NCBI GenBank assembly: GCA_030147525.1 | Contig: JASBVF010000030.1 | Span: forward strand, 62,001-126,000 | DNA length: 64,000 bases | Direction: 5' to 3' | DNA from: Bacteroidota bacterium | GTDB lineage: Bacteria > Bacteroidota > Bacteroidia > Chitinophagales > Saprospiraceae | Shown here: piece by piece, positions 1 through 9,930 of the stretch | Numbering within the stretch: the stretch's first letter is position 1 | Layout of the letters: each line of letters opens with the position of its first letter | Translations under genes and position numbers: made by a program | Notes under the pieces: model-generated | The model's database searches: none | Told to the model about the DNA's origin: nothing | What the model saw: the letters and a program-made list of their open reading frames with translations, nothing else

Positions 1-1
1 G

Positions 2-265
2 AGCATGGAGGATTTTACAAAAGACTTTATTGTGACCGATGATCTGGCGAATGAATTCCTTCAGTTTGCTGTGGAGAAAGGCGAAAAGCGAAGCGAGCGG
101 CAATGGCGTATCATCAAAAACGATACGAAGCGTGCCATCAAAGCTGGAATAGCCAGGATTTTATGGTCGGAAAAAGGATACTTTTATGTGATGAACGCTG
201 ATGACTTGTCCATCAAAAAGGCAATGCAGGCTGTAAAAAATCCAAAGCCACTTTCCATCAAGTAA
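2..265 (+). CDS. C-terminal end of S41-family (CtpA-like) peptidase, partial
   Basis: Only the last 87 codons are present; the reading frame is open to the left edge, so the gene begins outside the window. The fragment resembles the C-terminal helical region of Bacteroidota carboxyl-terminal processing proteases: a phrase meaning 'F-x-V-T-D-D-x-x-x-E-F' is followed by a helix ending in an A-R-x-L-W motif and a final segment typical of these proteins. The PDZ domain and the Ser/Lys catalytic residues lie upstream and cannot be seen, so the call rests on tail similarity alone. It converges with the thioesterase gene, with a nested inverted repeat between them. Confidence 0.55.
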   Translation, partial: SMEDFTKDFIVTDDLANEFLQFAVEKGEKRSERQWRIIKNDTKRAIKAGIARILWSEKGYFYVMNADDLSIKKAMQAVKNPKPLSIK

Positions 266-287
266 ACCGAAATGCCGGGCGACAGGA

Positions 288-380
288 GCGGGTTTATACT
301 CAAAAAAATGGTTTGCAAAAATGCAAGGCTTCAAACAATTGAAAATCAATTTGTTTGCCTACCCGCAAACCCGCCTTTTT
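288..380 (+). terminator. Nested inverted repeat with T-run after the S41 gene
   Basis: GCGGGTTT (288-295) pairs with AAACCCGC (367-374), followed by five T at 376-380. Inside it CAAACAATTGA (332-342) pairs with TCAATTTGTTTG (346-357). A further pair, GGTTTGC (310-316) with GCAAACC (365-371), competes with the outer stem. The position between two convergent genes fits a terminator; the long enclosed loop is unusual. Confidence 0.5.
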
Positions 381-398
381 AAGAATTCAAGGACAGGC

Positions 399-1154
399 TC
401 ATTTCATAAACCTGCTCATGCCCTGCGCTACCTCTTTCCCGTCGTCAATTCTGATGAGCCGGTGTAGAAAGCTGTCGTCGCTCAACTGTTGCACTTCTGA
501 CATCAGTCCGTCTTTCCAATGTGCTTCAATTTTGTAAAACACATCAAACTCCCGCAGGGTGCCATCCTGTAAAATGTGATCCGGGAGGGCTTCGAGCATC
601 CACTGAATGTAGTAAACATTGTTCAGGTGGCCATTGAAATCGAGGTCGTGCCAGTCCACACGGAAAGGTTTACTCACTTCTGCAGCTTCAAACGGAGGTA
701 ATTTGGTTTTGGGCCGGGGCAGACTTTCCTCTGCGGTGGGCATTTGTGATTCGAGTGCCAGCACAAAATCCGGGATTCGAACCATGCGCCGTTCGTTGGT
801 ATTCATCAGCAGCCAGGTGGAGGAGGACCAGGCGATCATTTCCTTTTCAGCGTCAAAAACTTTGTAGTCCCGATAGGTGAAAAATTTTTCAAAACCACAG
901 GAATAGGTCACCACGGATATTTTCTCGCCATTCATAGGCAGGCGCTTGATGGTCAGGTTTTTACGAAGCAGAACCCAGGAGAGCGACATGGCGTCCATAT
1001 CCCAGACGGAAACTTTCATCTGCTTGACATTTTGCATGGATGCCTCCTGCATCAGTCGTACGAGCGCAGAAACTGTCATCCGCCGGTGGCTGTCGATGTC
1101 GTACATTTGTACAACATAATCGCAGGTGTAGGTTAGGGGTGAAAGGTCGGACAT
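399..1154 (-). CDS. Acyl-ACP thioesterase (FatA/FatB-like, double hotdog)
   Basis: A 251-residue protein that should release free fatty acids from acyl-carrier protein in the cytoplasm. Two hotdog halves are visible. The N-terminal half begins with a YDIDSHRRMTVSALVRLMQE-type segment. The C-terminal half carries D-F-N-G-H-L-N-N-V-Y-Y-I-Q-W-M-L-E, the conserved Asp/Asn/His/Glu catalytic region of the family. The start was set at the ATG at 1154 (MSDLSPLTY); an upstream in-frame extension to 1205 adds a low-complexity cysteine-rich stretch with no family similarity. The length matches bacterial members. Chain-length specificity cannot be read from the sequence. Confidence 0.85.
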   Translation of the reverse strand: MSDLSPLTYTCDYVVQMYDIDSHRRMTVSALVRLMQEASMQNVKQMKVSVWDMDAMSLSWVLLRKNLTIKRLPMNGEKISVVTYSCGFEKFFTYRDYKVFDAEKEMIAWSSSTWLLMNTNERRMVRIPDFVLALESQMPTAEESLPRPKTKLPPFEAAEVSKPFRVDWHDLDFNGHLNNVYYIQWMLEALPDHILQDGTLREFDVFYKIEAHWKDGLMSEVQQLSDDSFLHRLIRIDDGKEVAQGMSRFMK

Positions 1155-1495
1155 AGTTGGTGGCTTTAGTTTTAATCTACTGCAAAAATCACAAAAACAG
1201 ACCAACTTTTCACTTCTGCCGGGGACTGAGACGGCCGAAAAAAAAATTCTTTCTCCCGTTTGCCGTACTTCCGGTTGTTTTTTTAATCAAAAACTTGCCC
1301 TACATTAGCAGAAGTTTTTCAAGGACATCTTACCAAAGGCATCATACCCTGTTTTTTTACTACCCTCGAGTTTGAGCAGCTACACTTCCCTTCAGACAAC
1401 TGCTCAATGAACGCAACACATTGATTGAATACCCAACTTCTATCTGCTTGCTGCAGGTAGGGGTTCCGATTATCTGTTTATCTAAAACATTGATT
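1155..1495. other. Divergent intergenic region, thioesterase / giant secreted protein
   Basis: About 340 bases between divergent genes. No gene is supported. A weak promoter-like pair for the plus strand is TTG at 1274-1276 and TACATTAG at 1301-1308 (one mismatch to TAnnTTTG, spacer too long). No strong match was found for the minus-strand gene. Confidence 0.4.
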
Positions 1496-4400
1496 ATGAG
1501 CATGTTCCTTACCCAATTGAATCCTTTTTCAAGTAAAAACAAAAAGTCAGGACGTCTTGCCGCAGCAGGTTTGTGCGTCTTGCCAACAATCTTACTGGCG
1601 ATTGCACTTCAGTCCTGGACTTTTCACAAAAATCCAACTTCAGTCAGCGCAAATTTTGATGAAACGAGCTTTGCCGCATGTCCCAACCTCACCGAAGTGG
1701 GCGCCTGGAACCGCCTGACCCCTGCCCAGCGTACCACCCTGAAGAACGGTGGAACGGTGTCAAATTTCAACCTTGGCGTCTGCAACGGTGGCCCGGCTAT
1801 CACGGCCAGTATTACATCGGGGCCGGCTCCTGCAGCACCAACGCCCGGCACCCTGAACAGCCGCCACCCCCGGCGCTGGGGGAACACCTCGTTTTTCCTG
1901 GCCAGAAAAGACATGAACACCGCCGGGGTGCAGTATTGCTTCAATTTCAGCGCTCCAGTAGAGTTCAGCATGGACAGCCGGGAACACGCCTGGTTTACCA
2001 ATCACGAACAAATCCGGGTGAGTGCCTCCAACGGCGCCATTCCCGTCAATCTGACGGGGAGTTATTCAGAGCCTCCGGTGTTCGCCCAGATTACAGGCTC
2101 CGGTACTTCAACGGTACATTTTAATGCCAATGGAAGAACGGACGGCGGCCTGTGGTGGGAGGTGAATTCCGGTGCTGCGCCGGTGACGCAGGTTTGTATC
2201 CAGTACTACTCAACAGCTGCCGGTGATCCTGCCGGTGTTGAGCCATTTCGCCTGAAAATTTGCGGAACCAAATGTGTAGCCGATGACCCCATCACCTGCG
2301 ATACCAGCCAGTTCGTCAGCCGCTGGAACCGCTTGTCAAACCAGCAAAGAACTGCCTTGAACTTTGGCGATCCGGTTCACGGCTTCAACTCCGGCTTCTG
2401 CGATGAGTCGGGTGACCCCATTCGTTTTATCGAAATCGATGCTGAGCCGGCGGAAGATTCCTGGAATTTCAACTTAAATAACATGGAGCCCCGCCCCTAC
2501 GGCCGCTACAGCTTTGACAACGGCCGTGAGTTGACCGGACTGGGTGGAAATACCTACTGCTTCACGCTGGATGAGGCCCGGCCAATCCGCCTTAACTCAA
2601 AGGAACACAGTCATTTCATCGACGATGAATGGGTGAAAGTAACCGCTTTTCTGGGCGCCGACCCGGTATTTCTGACGGGCTACCGCCGCTCAAATGTTGA
2701 CTCTCTTCCGGTTGCCGGAGGACCCAATGGGATTAACTTCGCCGGCACCGGCCACGAGCACGGAACATTCTGGGCTGTGACTTCAGGGATGCAGCCGGTG
2801 TCGCAGGTTTGCGTGGAGTACTACCAGCTGGGCGCTAATTTTTCACTCGACCGTGAGCCGTTTGCACTTGAAATTTGTGCTGAGCGTTGCCTGTTCGACG
2901 ACCTCTACGCCTGTTCGCTCAACGCTCAGGGTGCGCCGGGATGCAGTCCCTCCCTTCCCAATCTTCTGCTCAGCAAAAGTGTCACCTCCATCAACAATTA
3001 CGGCCTGAATGTTTGCGACGATACCACGAACAGCATTCAAAATCCGGTTCTCGAATTCACGATTACGATGGATAACGCCGGTGGTTCATTGAAAGAACTT
3101 TTTCTGATCGAAGATTTGCAGAGCTACCTTGCTCCGTCGTACGTTTTTACCAACTCCATCCCCGAAATCATTTTTTCCACAGCCTCCGGCAATCCGCTGA
3201 TCGACTCGCTGTTCAACGGGGTTGACCATACCAATATTTTTATGCCGGGCACCGGATGGTTGCAGCACGATCAGGTAATCAAGGTGCGTTTTACGGTGGA
3301 ACTAAACCCCAACGCTGCCGGTGCTCTACCTTCCTACGTAAATGTAGCCTATGGCGGCGGTTTGGGCAATGGCGGTTTTGTCGGTACTGACCTGTCTGGC
3401 GGTGGAGCTGGCGGATGGTCGCACCCGACGGCAGTGCCTGTGTTGCCGGCCGGGGTGGTTGGCGTCCCTGCGCAGGACGTTACACTGGAGGCTACGCTGA
3501 TGAATTACATGAGCGGTTTGCAGGATTGGCTGTCCAACCACGGTGGGGCTTCCTTCCAGGTGCCCGGCTGCGCTCCCGTTACCTGGACGAACGATTACGA
3601 TCCTGCGAACTGGGTCTTCGGCTGCGGCCAGATTACCGGCAGCATTGAGGTGACTTTTTTCGGAACGGACGCCTGCGGGCACGTTTTTACAACCTGCGCC
3701 ACTTTCACCCTGGAGGATACCGAAGGTCCGGCATGTGTGAAGCCCAACGACCTGACCCTGGATTGCAGTAACCCAAATGCCGGTCAAATCCTGCAAAACT
3801 GGCTGAACTACAGCGGAACCTGGACTGAATTGAGCCAGCCGGTAACTTTCACCAATAATTTCCCCGGGCTTGGTAGCCTGTCCTGTACCGGAGACCCCAT
3901 CGTCGTAACCTGGACAGCAACGGATGCCTGCGGCAATGAAACTTATTTCAACGCCAATTTGACCGTGGTGGATAACCAGCCTCCCGTACTTCTCGGCGTG
4001 CCGGGTAATCTGAACCTCGACGCCTGTGCTCAATTGCCGGACCCAGCCAATGTGACGGCAACGGATGCCTGCGACCCCGATGTGGAAGTTGAATTTTCTG
4101 AAACACAAACCGGAGATCCCTGCGATTTTACGCTCATCCGCACCTGGACGGCGACGGACGATTGTGGCAATTCGATTTCTGCTTCACAAACTATCCATGT
4201 GCTGGACGATCAGCCGCCGGTTTTCACCAATGTGCCATCTGACACCACGGCAGAATGTCCCGACGTTCCGCCCGTGCAAACCCCGGACGTGACGGACTGC
4301 TCGGCTTTCACGGTGGTTTTTTCACAACAGCAAATTGGCGGCGCCTGCCCGCTGCCCAACCAGATCATCCGCACCTGGACGGCGACGGATGCTTGTGGTA

Positions 4401-7138
4401 ATTCCTCCTCGGTAACACAGGTTGTCAATATGACGCCGCCGAATGTGGTTTCAGAAATCATTTTCACCTTCGTGCCGCCTGATGTGACGGCGGACTGTGA
4501 TCAAAACCCGATGTTCGGCACGCCCATCGTCGAAACGACCTGCCCGGCAGGCGGGCTGAGTGTCAGTTTCTCGGATGTGGTGAATACCAGCGGCGATTGC
4601 AGCGAGCCGTTCAGCATTACCCGTACCTGGATTGCACACGACGGCTGCGGCAATATGGAAATTGCTTCGCAAACGATCAACACCGGACCTGATACGCAGG
4701 CTCCCATTTTTGCAACGGACACTCCGTCCAGCATTACGATTGACTGCGGGGATGACCTCTACCAGCCGGTCGCTTTCGATGACTGTGGTCCGACCTTCCT
4801 CAGCTACGAGGACAGCGGCCAAACAGGCAACTGTGCCGTAGGCTTCCAGTTCACCCGAACCTGGACAGCTACCGACCAGTGTGGTAATGCATCCACGTTT
4901 GTGCAGGATGTGACAACGACCCCGGATACGACTGCGCCGGTGTTCATTTTTGTGCCTTACGATCAGTTTTTTGACTGCGACGAGGATATCGTTTTCCCGG
5001 ATCCGGTAGCGTTTGATAATTGCAGCGACGTGACGATTACTTTTCAGGATTCACTGATTGGTACGGGTGACTGTAACGAAGTGAACGGCGTTATTTACGG
5101 CTACGATATCATCCGGACCTGGATTGCCACCGATGAGTGTGGTAATTTCACGACAGCAACTACGAGCGCATGGGTTTTGCCGGGTTTCAACAGCGGCAAC
5201 CTCATCGCCTTTAGCTACGTGCCCGAGAGCATGACGATGGACTGCAGCGGCAACCTCGTGTTTGGCGAGCCGGTCTGCCATTCTGCCTGCGGCGATTTTG
5301 AAATTACTTTCACTGATGTTTTTGATGAAAATTGTGCCTCCGGCAATACGTTTACCCGCATCTGGACTGCAACGGACGAGTGCGGCAACTCGACGACAGC
5401 TTCGCAGGTAATTACCATCGAGCCGGATGATTCAGCGCCGGTTTTTACTGAAATTCCTGCAGATGGCTACATTGCCTGCAACGCCGGCACGCCAGTCTTC
5501 GGCACGCCGGTCGTGGTGGACAATTGCGCCGAAGGAGCAGCCCTGACCATGACCCATCAGGATGTCTGGCTCAACAACGGTAACTGCAACGGACACAGCA
5601 TTACACGCACCTGGACAGCAACTGACCCCTGTGGAAATGCTTCGGTTGCTTCGCAAACCATCTTCATTGTGGACGACGTAGCGCCGGTTTTCAGTTTTGT
5701 GCCTGACGATAAAACGGTGAGTTGCAGTGATCCTCTTGACTTTGGGACTCCTTCGGCTGCTGACGGGTGCTCCAGTGTCAATCTGACTTTTGAGGATGAA
5801 ATCCTGCCGGCTAACTGTGAAGGATCGTACGTCATCGTGCGGACCTGGTCAGCCAGGGATGCCTGCGGCAATACCTCCCTTGCCTCCCAATCAATTACGG
5901 TAGTGGATACGGAAGCGCCGGTCTTTACTTCAGTCGCTGATGATTTCTCGATCAACTGCGGCGAGCCGGTAGTTTTTGCTAACATGACGGCCACCGATGG
6001 ATGCAGCAGCATGACGGTGACGTTTGAGGATGTTGTTGAAAACAATACCTGCGGCGTATACCATACCAGAACCTGGACGGCCAAGGATGCCTGCGGCAAT
6101 ACTTCCCAAACTTCCCAAACCATTACGGTAATGGATACCGAAGCGCCGGTCTTCACCACGCCTGTACAGGACCTGACGATCCAATGCGGCGAGCCGGTGG
6201 TTTTTGCTGAGATGGAAGCGGCTGATGCTTGCAGTAGCCTGAGCCTTGGTTTTGAAGACGATGTGCAAACGACCGTTTGCGGCAGCGACCATACTCGTCA
6301 GTGGGTCGCAACGGACGGGTGCGGCAACACCTCGGTTATTTCACAAAAAATAACGGTGGTGGATACGGAAGCGCCGGTTTTCGTGAACATGCCCGATCAA
6401 CTGTACATGACGCAGGCAGAATTTCAAAACTGGGAAACCCCTGCGGCTAACGTAACTGACTGTAGCCAGGTGGCCATCACTCTGACCAATTTCACAGAAA
6501 CTACCTGCGACGGGCCGATGTACCAGTACCTCTACAAAGCTGTCGACGACTGCGGCAATACTTCAACACATTGGCTGTCCGTCATGATTACCGATGCGGT
6601 ATTTTCTGCGGAGGTGAATGCGCCGGCAGTGGTGAGTTGTGGCAGCGAGTACCCATTTTTGGCAACGCCGGTGAACGGTACGGCGCCGTTCAGCTACATC
6701 TGGCAATTAAATTATGGTCAAAACTGGGCGATTTCGGCAGGAGCCGGTCAGCAGACGGCGATGGTTGAGGCTGGTTCCGGAACGGCAGAAATTGTTGTGA
6801 TGGTGACTGATGTCAACGGCTGTGTCACATCCGGACTGGTTACTGTCGAATGTGAAGGAAATACGACAGCGGTGGACGAGGTTGCGATTTCCAGCCTGCA
6901 ACTTCAGCCGAACCCGGTTAGCGAAATGCTTACGGTTCGTTTCGGAGTAAAGGCTGCCGGCTTGGTGAATTTCCGCATCGCCAACACGCTGGGCGAGTTG
7001 GTTGCCCAGCGGAAAATGGCGGCCTCGGCGGGCATCAACGAGCAACTGTTCGATGTTTCGGCCCTGGCGCCTGGAACTTATTTCATCAGCCTGCAAATGG
7101 GCGATGGGGTGCGGGTCGAGAAGTTTATGAAGCTGTGA
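1496..7138 (+). CDS. Giant secreted repeat protein with HYR-like domains and type IX sorting tail
   Basis: 1,880 residues, predicted cell-surface or secreted. The start is ATG 1496, which puts a basic stretch (KNKKSGR) directly before a hydrophobic signal segment; longer in-frame starts spoil this. After the signal come two paralogous halves of roughly 220 residues each, both with a W-N-R-L-x-x-x-Q-R-T-x-L motif and ending in a cysteine pair. A DUF11-like segment follows. Then about 13 tandem HYR/Ig-like units of about 70-95 residues (3.66-6.60 kb), each with a T-A-T-D-x-C-G-N motif; most are followed by a D-x-x-A-P-V-F linker. A PKD-like segment precedes a C-terminal domain starting LQPNPVSE and ending VEKFMKL, the type A sorting signal of the type IX system. 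The late units share nearly identical DNA at the linker, which indicates recent duplication. The role is probably adhesion or matrix, by inference. Confidence 0.85.
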   Translation: MSMFLTQLNPFSSKNKKSGRLAAAGLCVLPTILLAIALQSWTFHKNPTSVSANFDETSFAACPNLTEVGAWNRLTPAQRTTLKNGGTVSNFNLGVCNGGPAITASITSGPAPAAPTPGTLNSRHPRRWGNTSFFLARKDMNTAGVQYCFNFSAPVEFSMDSREHAWFTNHEQIRVSASNGAIPVNLTGSYSEPPVFAQITGSGTSTVHFNANGRTDGGLWWEVNSGAAPVTQVCIQYYSTAAGDPAGVEPFRLKICGTKCVADDPITCDTSQFVSRWNRLSNQQRTALNFGDPVHGFNSGFCDESGDPIRFIEIDAEPAEDSWNFNLNNMEPRPYGRYSFDNGRELTGLGGNTYCFTLDEARPIRLNSKEHSHFIDDEWVKVTAFLGADPVFLTGYRRSNVDSLPVAGGPNGINFAGTGHEHGTFWAVTSGMQPVSQVCVEYYQLGANFSLDREPFALEICAERCLFDDLYACSLNAQGAPGCSPSLPNLLLSKSVTSINNYGLNVCDDTTNSIQNPVLEFTITMDNAGGSLKELFLIEDLQSYLAPSYVFTNSIPEIIFSTASGNPLIDSLFNGVDHTNIFMPGTGWLQHDQVIKVRFTVELNPNAAGALPSYVNVAYGGGLGNGGFVGTDLSGGGAGGWSHPTAVPVLPAGVVGVPAQDVTLEATLMNYMSGLQDWLSNHGGASFQVPGCAPVTWTNDYDPANWVFGCGQITGSIEVTFFGTDACGHVFTTCATFTLEDTEGPACVKPNDLTLDCSNPNAGQILQNWLNYSGTWTELSQPVTFTNNFPGLGSLSCTGDPIVVTWTATDACGNETYFNANLTVVDNQPPVLLGVPGNLNLDACAQLPDPANVTATDACDPDVEVEFSETQTGDPCDFTLIRTWTATDDCGNSISASQTIHVLDDQPPVFTNVPSDTTAECPDVPPVQTPDVTDCSAFTVVFSQQQIGGACPLPNQIIRTWTATDACGNSSSVTQVVNMTPPNVVSEIIFTFVPPDVTADCDQNPMFGTPIVETTCPAGGLSVSFSDVVNTSGDCSEPFSITRTWIAHDGCGNMEIASQTINTGPDTQAPIFATDTPSSITIDCGDDLYQPVAFDDCGPTFLSYEDSGQTGNCAVGFQFTRTWTATDQCGNASTFVQDVTTTPDTTAPVFIFVPYDQFFDCDEDIVFPDPVAFDNCSDVTITFQDSLIGTGDCNEVNGVIYGYDIIRTWIATDECGNFTTATTSAWVLPGFNSGNLIAFSYVPESMTMDCSGNLVFGEPVCHSACGDFEITFTDVFDENCASGNTFTRIWTATDECGNSTTASQVITIEPDDSAPVFTEIPADGYIACNAGTPVFGTPVVVDNCAEGAALTMTHQDVWLNNGNCNGHSITRTWTATDPCGNASVASQTIFIVDDVAPVFSFVPDDKTVSCSDPLDFGTPSAADGCSSVNLTFEDEILPANCEGSYVIVRTWSARDACGNTSLASQSITVVDTEAPVFTSVADDFSINCGEPVVFANMTATDGCSSMTVTFEDVVENNTCGVYHTRTWTAKDACGNTSQTSQTITVMDTEAPVFTTPVQDLTIQCGEPVVFAEMEAADACSSLSLGFEDDVQTTVCGSDHTRQWVATDGCGNTSVISQKITVVDTEAPVFVNMPDQLYMTQAEFQNWETPAANVTDCSQVAITLTNFTETTCDGPMYQYLYKAVDDCGNTSTHWLSVMITDAVFSAEVNAPAVVSCGSEYPFLATPVNGTAPFSYIWQLNYGQNWAISAGAGQQTAMVEAGSGTAEIVVMVTDVNGCVTSGLVTVECEGNTTAVDEVAISSLQLQPNPVSEMLTVRFGVKAAGLVNFRIANTLGELVAQRKMAASAGINEQLFDVSALAPGTYFISLQMGDGVRVEKFMKL

Positions 7139-7245
7139 GTTAAATACGCAAGTTTTCAGGTAGGCTATGAGACTGGTTTTTAGTCGTTTAAAAAATGCCA
7201 GTGCTCGCAAACCATTTGCATTTGAGTATGATTTTTTGAAACAGG

Positions 7246-7282
7246 AAAGCACCTTCCGGCAGGGTTCGGGGGGTGCTTTTTT
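7246..7282 (+). terminator. Rho-independent terminator after the giant repeat gene
   Basis: AAAGCACC (7246-7253) pairs with GGTGCTTT (7272-7279) and runs into a T-tract to 7282. It lies 108 bases after the stop codon and before the TonB receptor gene, so the two genes are probably separate units. Confidence 0.75.
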
Positions 7283-7363
7283 GTATTGAGTTAAGTCATT
7301 GTTTTTAAAACCAATTTTTTAAAACATTGCAGGTAGTCTCCTTCTTATTAAAACCAATATGAT

Positions 7364-9736
7364 ATGAGCTTCCCCTCCACTCTCCAATCGCTACTTGCTT
7401 GTTTTCTCCTTTTTTTGAGTGCAAATACTTTTGCTCAAACACCTACCCAAACCATCCGGGGTACCGTCATCGACAAAGATACCCGCCACCCTCTGATCGG
7501 GGCCACTGTCCGGGTCCTCGACCTGGCGGAGACGACCGGTACGGTCACGGATATTGACGGAAGTTTCATCCTCGAAAAAGTCCCAGTCGGGCGGCACAGC
7601 ATCGAATGCAGCTACATCGGTTACACCCCCTGGGTTTCGGACGGATTGGTACTCACGGCAGCCCGTGAACTCGTGTTGGAAATTGAACTGAAGGAAAGCT
7701 CCGTCAGCCTGGGCGAGGTGGTCGTCACCGCCGTCACTTCACCCAACGGCCCGCTCAACGATGCGGCGTTGCTCAGTGCCCGGTCATTTTCGGTAGAGGA
7801 AGTGCAGCACTTTGCCGGAGCCATCAACGACCCCGGCCGCATGGCGCACAGTCTTCCAGGGGTGCAGCCGTCGAAGGACAACGAAGGCGACCTCATCATT
7901 CGGGGCAATGCATCGGTGGGAGTGCTCTGGCGGCTGGAAGGAGTGGATATCCTGAACCCGAACCACTTTGCCCGCAAAGGCGGCAGTGGGGGAGGGCTTT
8001 CGATTTTTAGCGTGAGCGTACTGAGTAACTCTGACTTTTTCTCCGGTGCTTTTCCGGCTGAGTACGGCAATGCCCTTGCTGGTGTTTTTGATATGCGCTT
8101 CCGCAATGGCAACCGTGAACGGCGGCAACACCGTTTCCGGGCGGGCATGCTTGGGTTGGAGTTTGCGACGGAGGGGCCGTTTTCCAGCAAGCAAAAGGCA
8201 GCGAGTAGCGGACAGTCGGGCGGATCGTATTTGATGAACTACCGTTACTCGACGCTGGGGATTTTGAATGAAATGGGAATTTATCTTGTCGGCGACCGGG
8301 TGCGGAATAACTTCCAGGATCTGAGTTTTAACCTGTTTTTCCCCTCTAAAAATGGAAAATCGAGCCTGCGTATGTGGGGTACGGGCGGTTTGAGTTTTGA
8401 AGAGAAAGTAGTGGAGAGTGGTGTCTGGCAAGTCTTCGATGACAGCGTAAGTTATGAGAGCGGCTCTGACGTGGGCATCCTCGGCATCACACACACGCTA
8501 ACCACAAGTGAAAAATCGCACCTGAAAACCACCGTAGCTGGTATGGCGCAGCGAGCGTTTTTTACCCGCTGGCGCAATTTTTCAAACAGTGATCAGCGAA
8601 CCATACAGGAGGAAGACTTCACACAAGGCAAACTGGCCGTATCTTCGTTTTTTACCCAAAAAATTTCAGCTAAAACAACCTTCAAGGCGGGCCTGCAAGC
8701 GAGCCGCCTGTTTTACGATCTACGTTTTGATTCGATCCAGACGGACGGGGGCCTTGCCAGCTACATCGGCGAGGAGGGCGGTACGATGCAGGTGCAGCCG
8801 TTCGTGCAGGTGAGCCTGCGGCCCGGTGCAAACTGGACGATGAACGTCGGCCTCCATGCGATGTACTTCGGCCTGACGAATTCATTTTCGCTCGAACCCC
8901 GCCTGAGCGCCCGCCGCTCGATCGGCGCCCGGCAGTCGGTGAGCCTGGCCCTTGGCCTTCACCGGCAAACGCCGCCGCTGGGGGTGTATTTCATCAACGT
9001 GGCGGAAGGTGGTACAACTACCCAGCCCAATCTCGACCTGGATCTGATGGAATCCATTCAGGCGGTGCTGGCTTACGATATTTTGTTTTCCAAACAACTG
9101 CGGCTGCACGTGGAAGGGTACGTGCAGTTTTTGTCCAACATTCCGGCGGACTTCAGCAGTGGCCGGACTTTCTGGTTGTTGAATGAAATCGAGGGCTACC
9201 CGGCCCGGGCGATGCTAAGCGAAGGCGAGGGCACGAACGTGGGCGTGGATATTTCGCTGGAAAAGTTTTTCCGGCAAGGGCTGTTTTTCATCCTGAACGG
9301 ATCGCTTTTCGAGAGTAACTACGACAACGGCGGCCCGGACCGTTTCAATACCCAGTTCAACGCCGGGCACATGGCATCGCTCACGCTGGGAAAAGAGTGG
9401 GATTTTAAAAACAGCGGAACGCTCCAGGTGGGGGTGAAAAACCTTTACGTCAACGGCCTGCCTTCGACGCCGCTGGCTACGGAGCAGACGGGAGGCGACC
9501 GGCCTGTTTACGATGAAAGCCGTCCCTACTCCGAGCGCATCCCCGATTACCTCCGCACCGACCTGCGCCTGGCCTGGCGCAAAGGCCGCCACAGTCTCTC
9601 GCTCGACGTGCAGAATGTTTTCAATATCCAAAACAAGCGGCCTTTTGGCAGGGAATACAATGTGGACACCAAAACCTGGGAGCGCCGCAATCAGGCGGGC
9701 GTGGTGCCGGTGCTGAGCTGGCAGGTGGATTTTTGA
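7364..9736 (+). CDS. TonB-dependent outer-membrane receptor with carboxypeptidase-like domain
   Basis: 790 residues. A signal peptide (residues 1 to about 24, ending NTFAQ) precedes a carboxypeptidase-regulatory-like beta-sandwich at about 28-110 (IRGTVIDKDTRHPLIGATV). A plug domain with GDLIIRGNASVGVLWRLEGV follows at about 165-200, then a long beta-barrel ending in the C-terminal phenylalanine typical of outer-membrane proteins. No SusD partner lies next to it, so this is more likely a stand-alone receptor than a polysaccharide-utilisation system. The substrate cannot be inferred. It lies directly upstream of a LytTR regulator and a propeller kinase, which might sense or control the same cargo. 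Confidence 0.85.
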   Translation: MSFPSTLQSLLACFLLFLSANTFAQTPTQTIRGTVIDKDTRHPLIGATVRVLDLAETTGTVTDIDGSFILEKVPVGRHSIECSYIGYTPWVSDGLVLTAARELVLEIELKESSVSLGEVVVTAVTSPNGPLNDAALLSARSFSVEEVQHFAGAINDPGRMAHSLPGVQPSKDNEGDLIIRGNASVGVLWRLEGVDILNPNHFARKGGSGGGLSIFSVSVLSNSDFFSGAFPAEYGNALAGVFDMRFRNGNRERRQHRFRAGMLGLEFATEGPFSSKQKAASSGQSGGSYLMNYRYSTLGILNEMGIYLVGDRVRNNFQDLSFNLFFPSKNGKSSLRMWGTGGLSFEEKVVESGVWQVFDDSVSYESGSDVGILGITHTLTTSEKSHLKTTVAGMAQRAFFTRWRNFSNSDQRTIQEEDFTQGKLAVSSFFTQKISAKTTFKAGLQASRLFYDLRFDSIQTDGGLASYIGEEGGTMQVQPFVQVSLRPGANWTMNVGLHAMYFGLTNSFSLEPRLSARRSIGARQSVSLALGLHRQTPPLGVYFINVAEGGTTTQPNLDLDLMESIQAVLAYDILFSKQLRLHVEGYVQFLSNIPADFSSGRTFWLLNEIEGYPARAMLSEGEGTNVGVDISLEKFFRQGLFFILNGSLFESNYDNGGPDRFNTQFNAGHMASLTLGKEWDFKNSGTLQVGVKNLYVNGLPSTPLATEQTGGDRPVYDESRPYSERIPDYLRTDLRLAWRKGRHSLSLDVQNVFNIQNKRPFGREYNVDTKTWERRNQAGVVPVLSWQVDF

Positions 9737-9770
9737 AATCGAAAGAAAAAACTGTGTGGAAGAAACTCGC

Positions 9771-9797
9771 TTGCATCCAATGCTTTCACTAATTTTG
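9771..9797 (+). promoter_or_regulatory. Bacteroidota-type promoter before the LytTR regulator
   Basis: TAATTTTG at 9790-9797 fits TAnnTTTG exactly and is followed by C. TTG at 9771-9773 lies 16 bases upstream, slightly shorter than the usual 19. It implies a leader of about 130 bases before the regulator start. Confidence 0.5.
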
Positions 9798-9930
9798 CCT
9801 GCACGCCAAGCATGACAGGTTTCATTTAGCTTACCTTAAAACTTTCTACCCTGCCAATTTTTTACTAAATGGAAACATGATCCGGTTTCAGCCGGAAAGG
9901 GGAATAAATATTTGACGAAGCAGACAAATT

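Noticed and set aside
3326-4108. A 260-codon open frame antisense to the giant repeat gene
   Set aside because: It mirrors the repetitive coding strand and shows no family similarity.
3660-6600. Regular repeats that might suggest a CRISPR array
   Set aside because: The unit is about 210-290 bases, lies inside a coding frame and encodes protein repeats; there are no short repeats with unique spacers.
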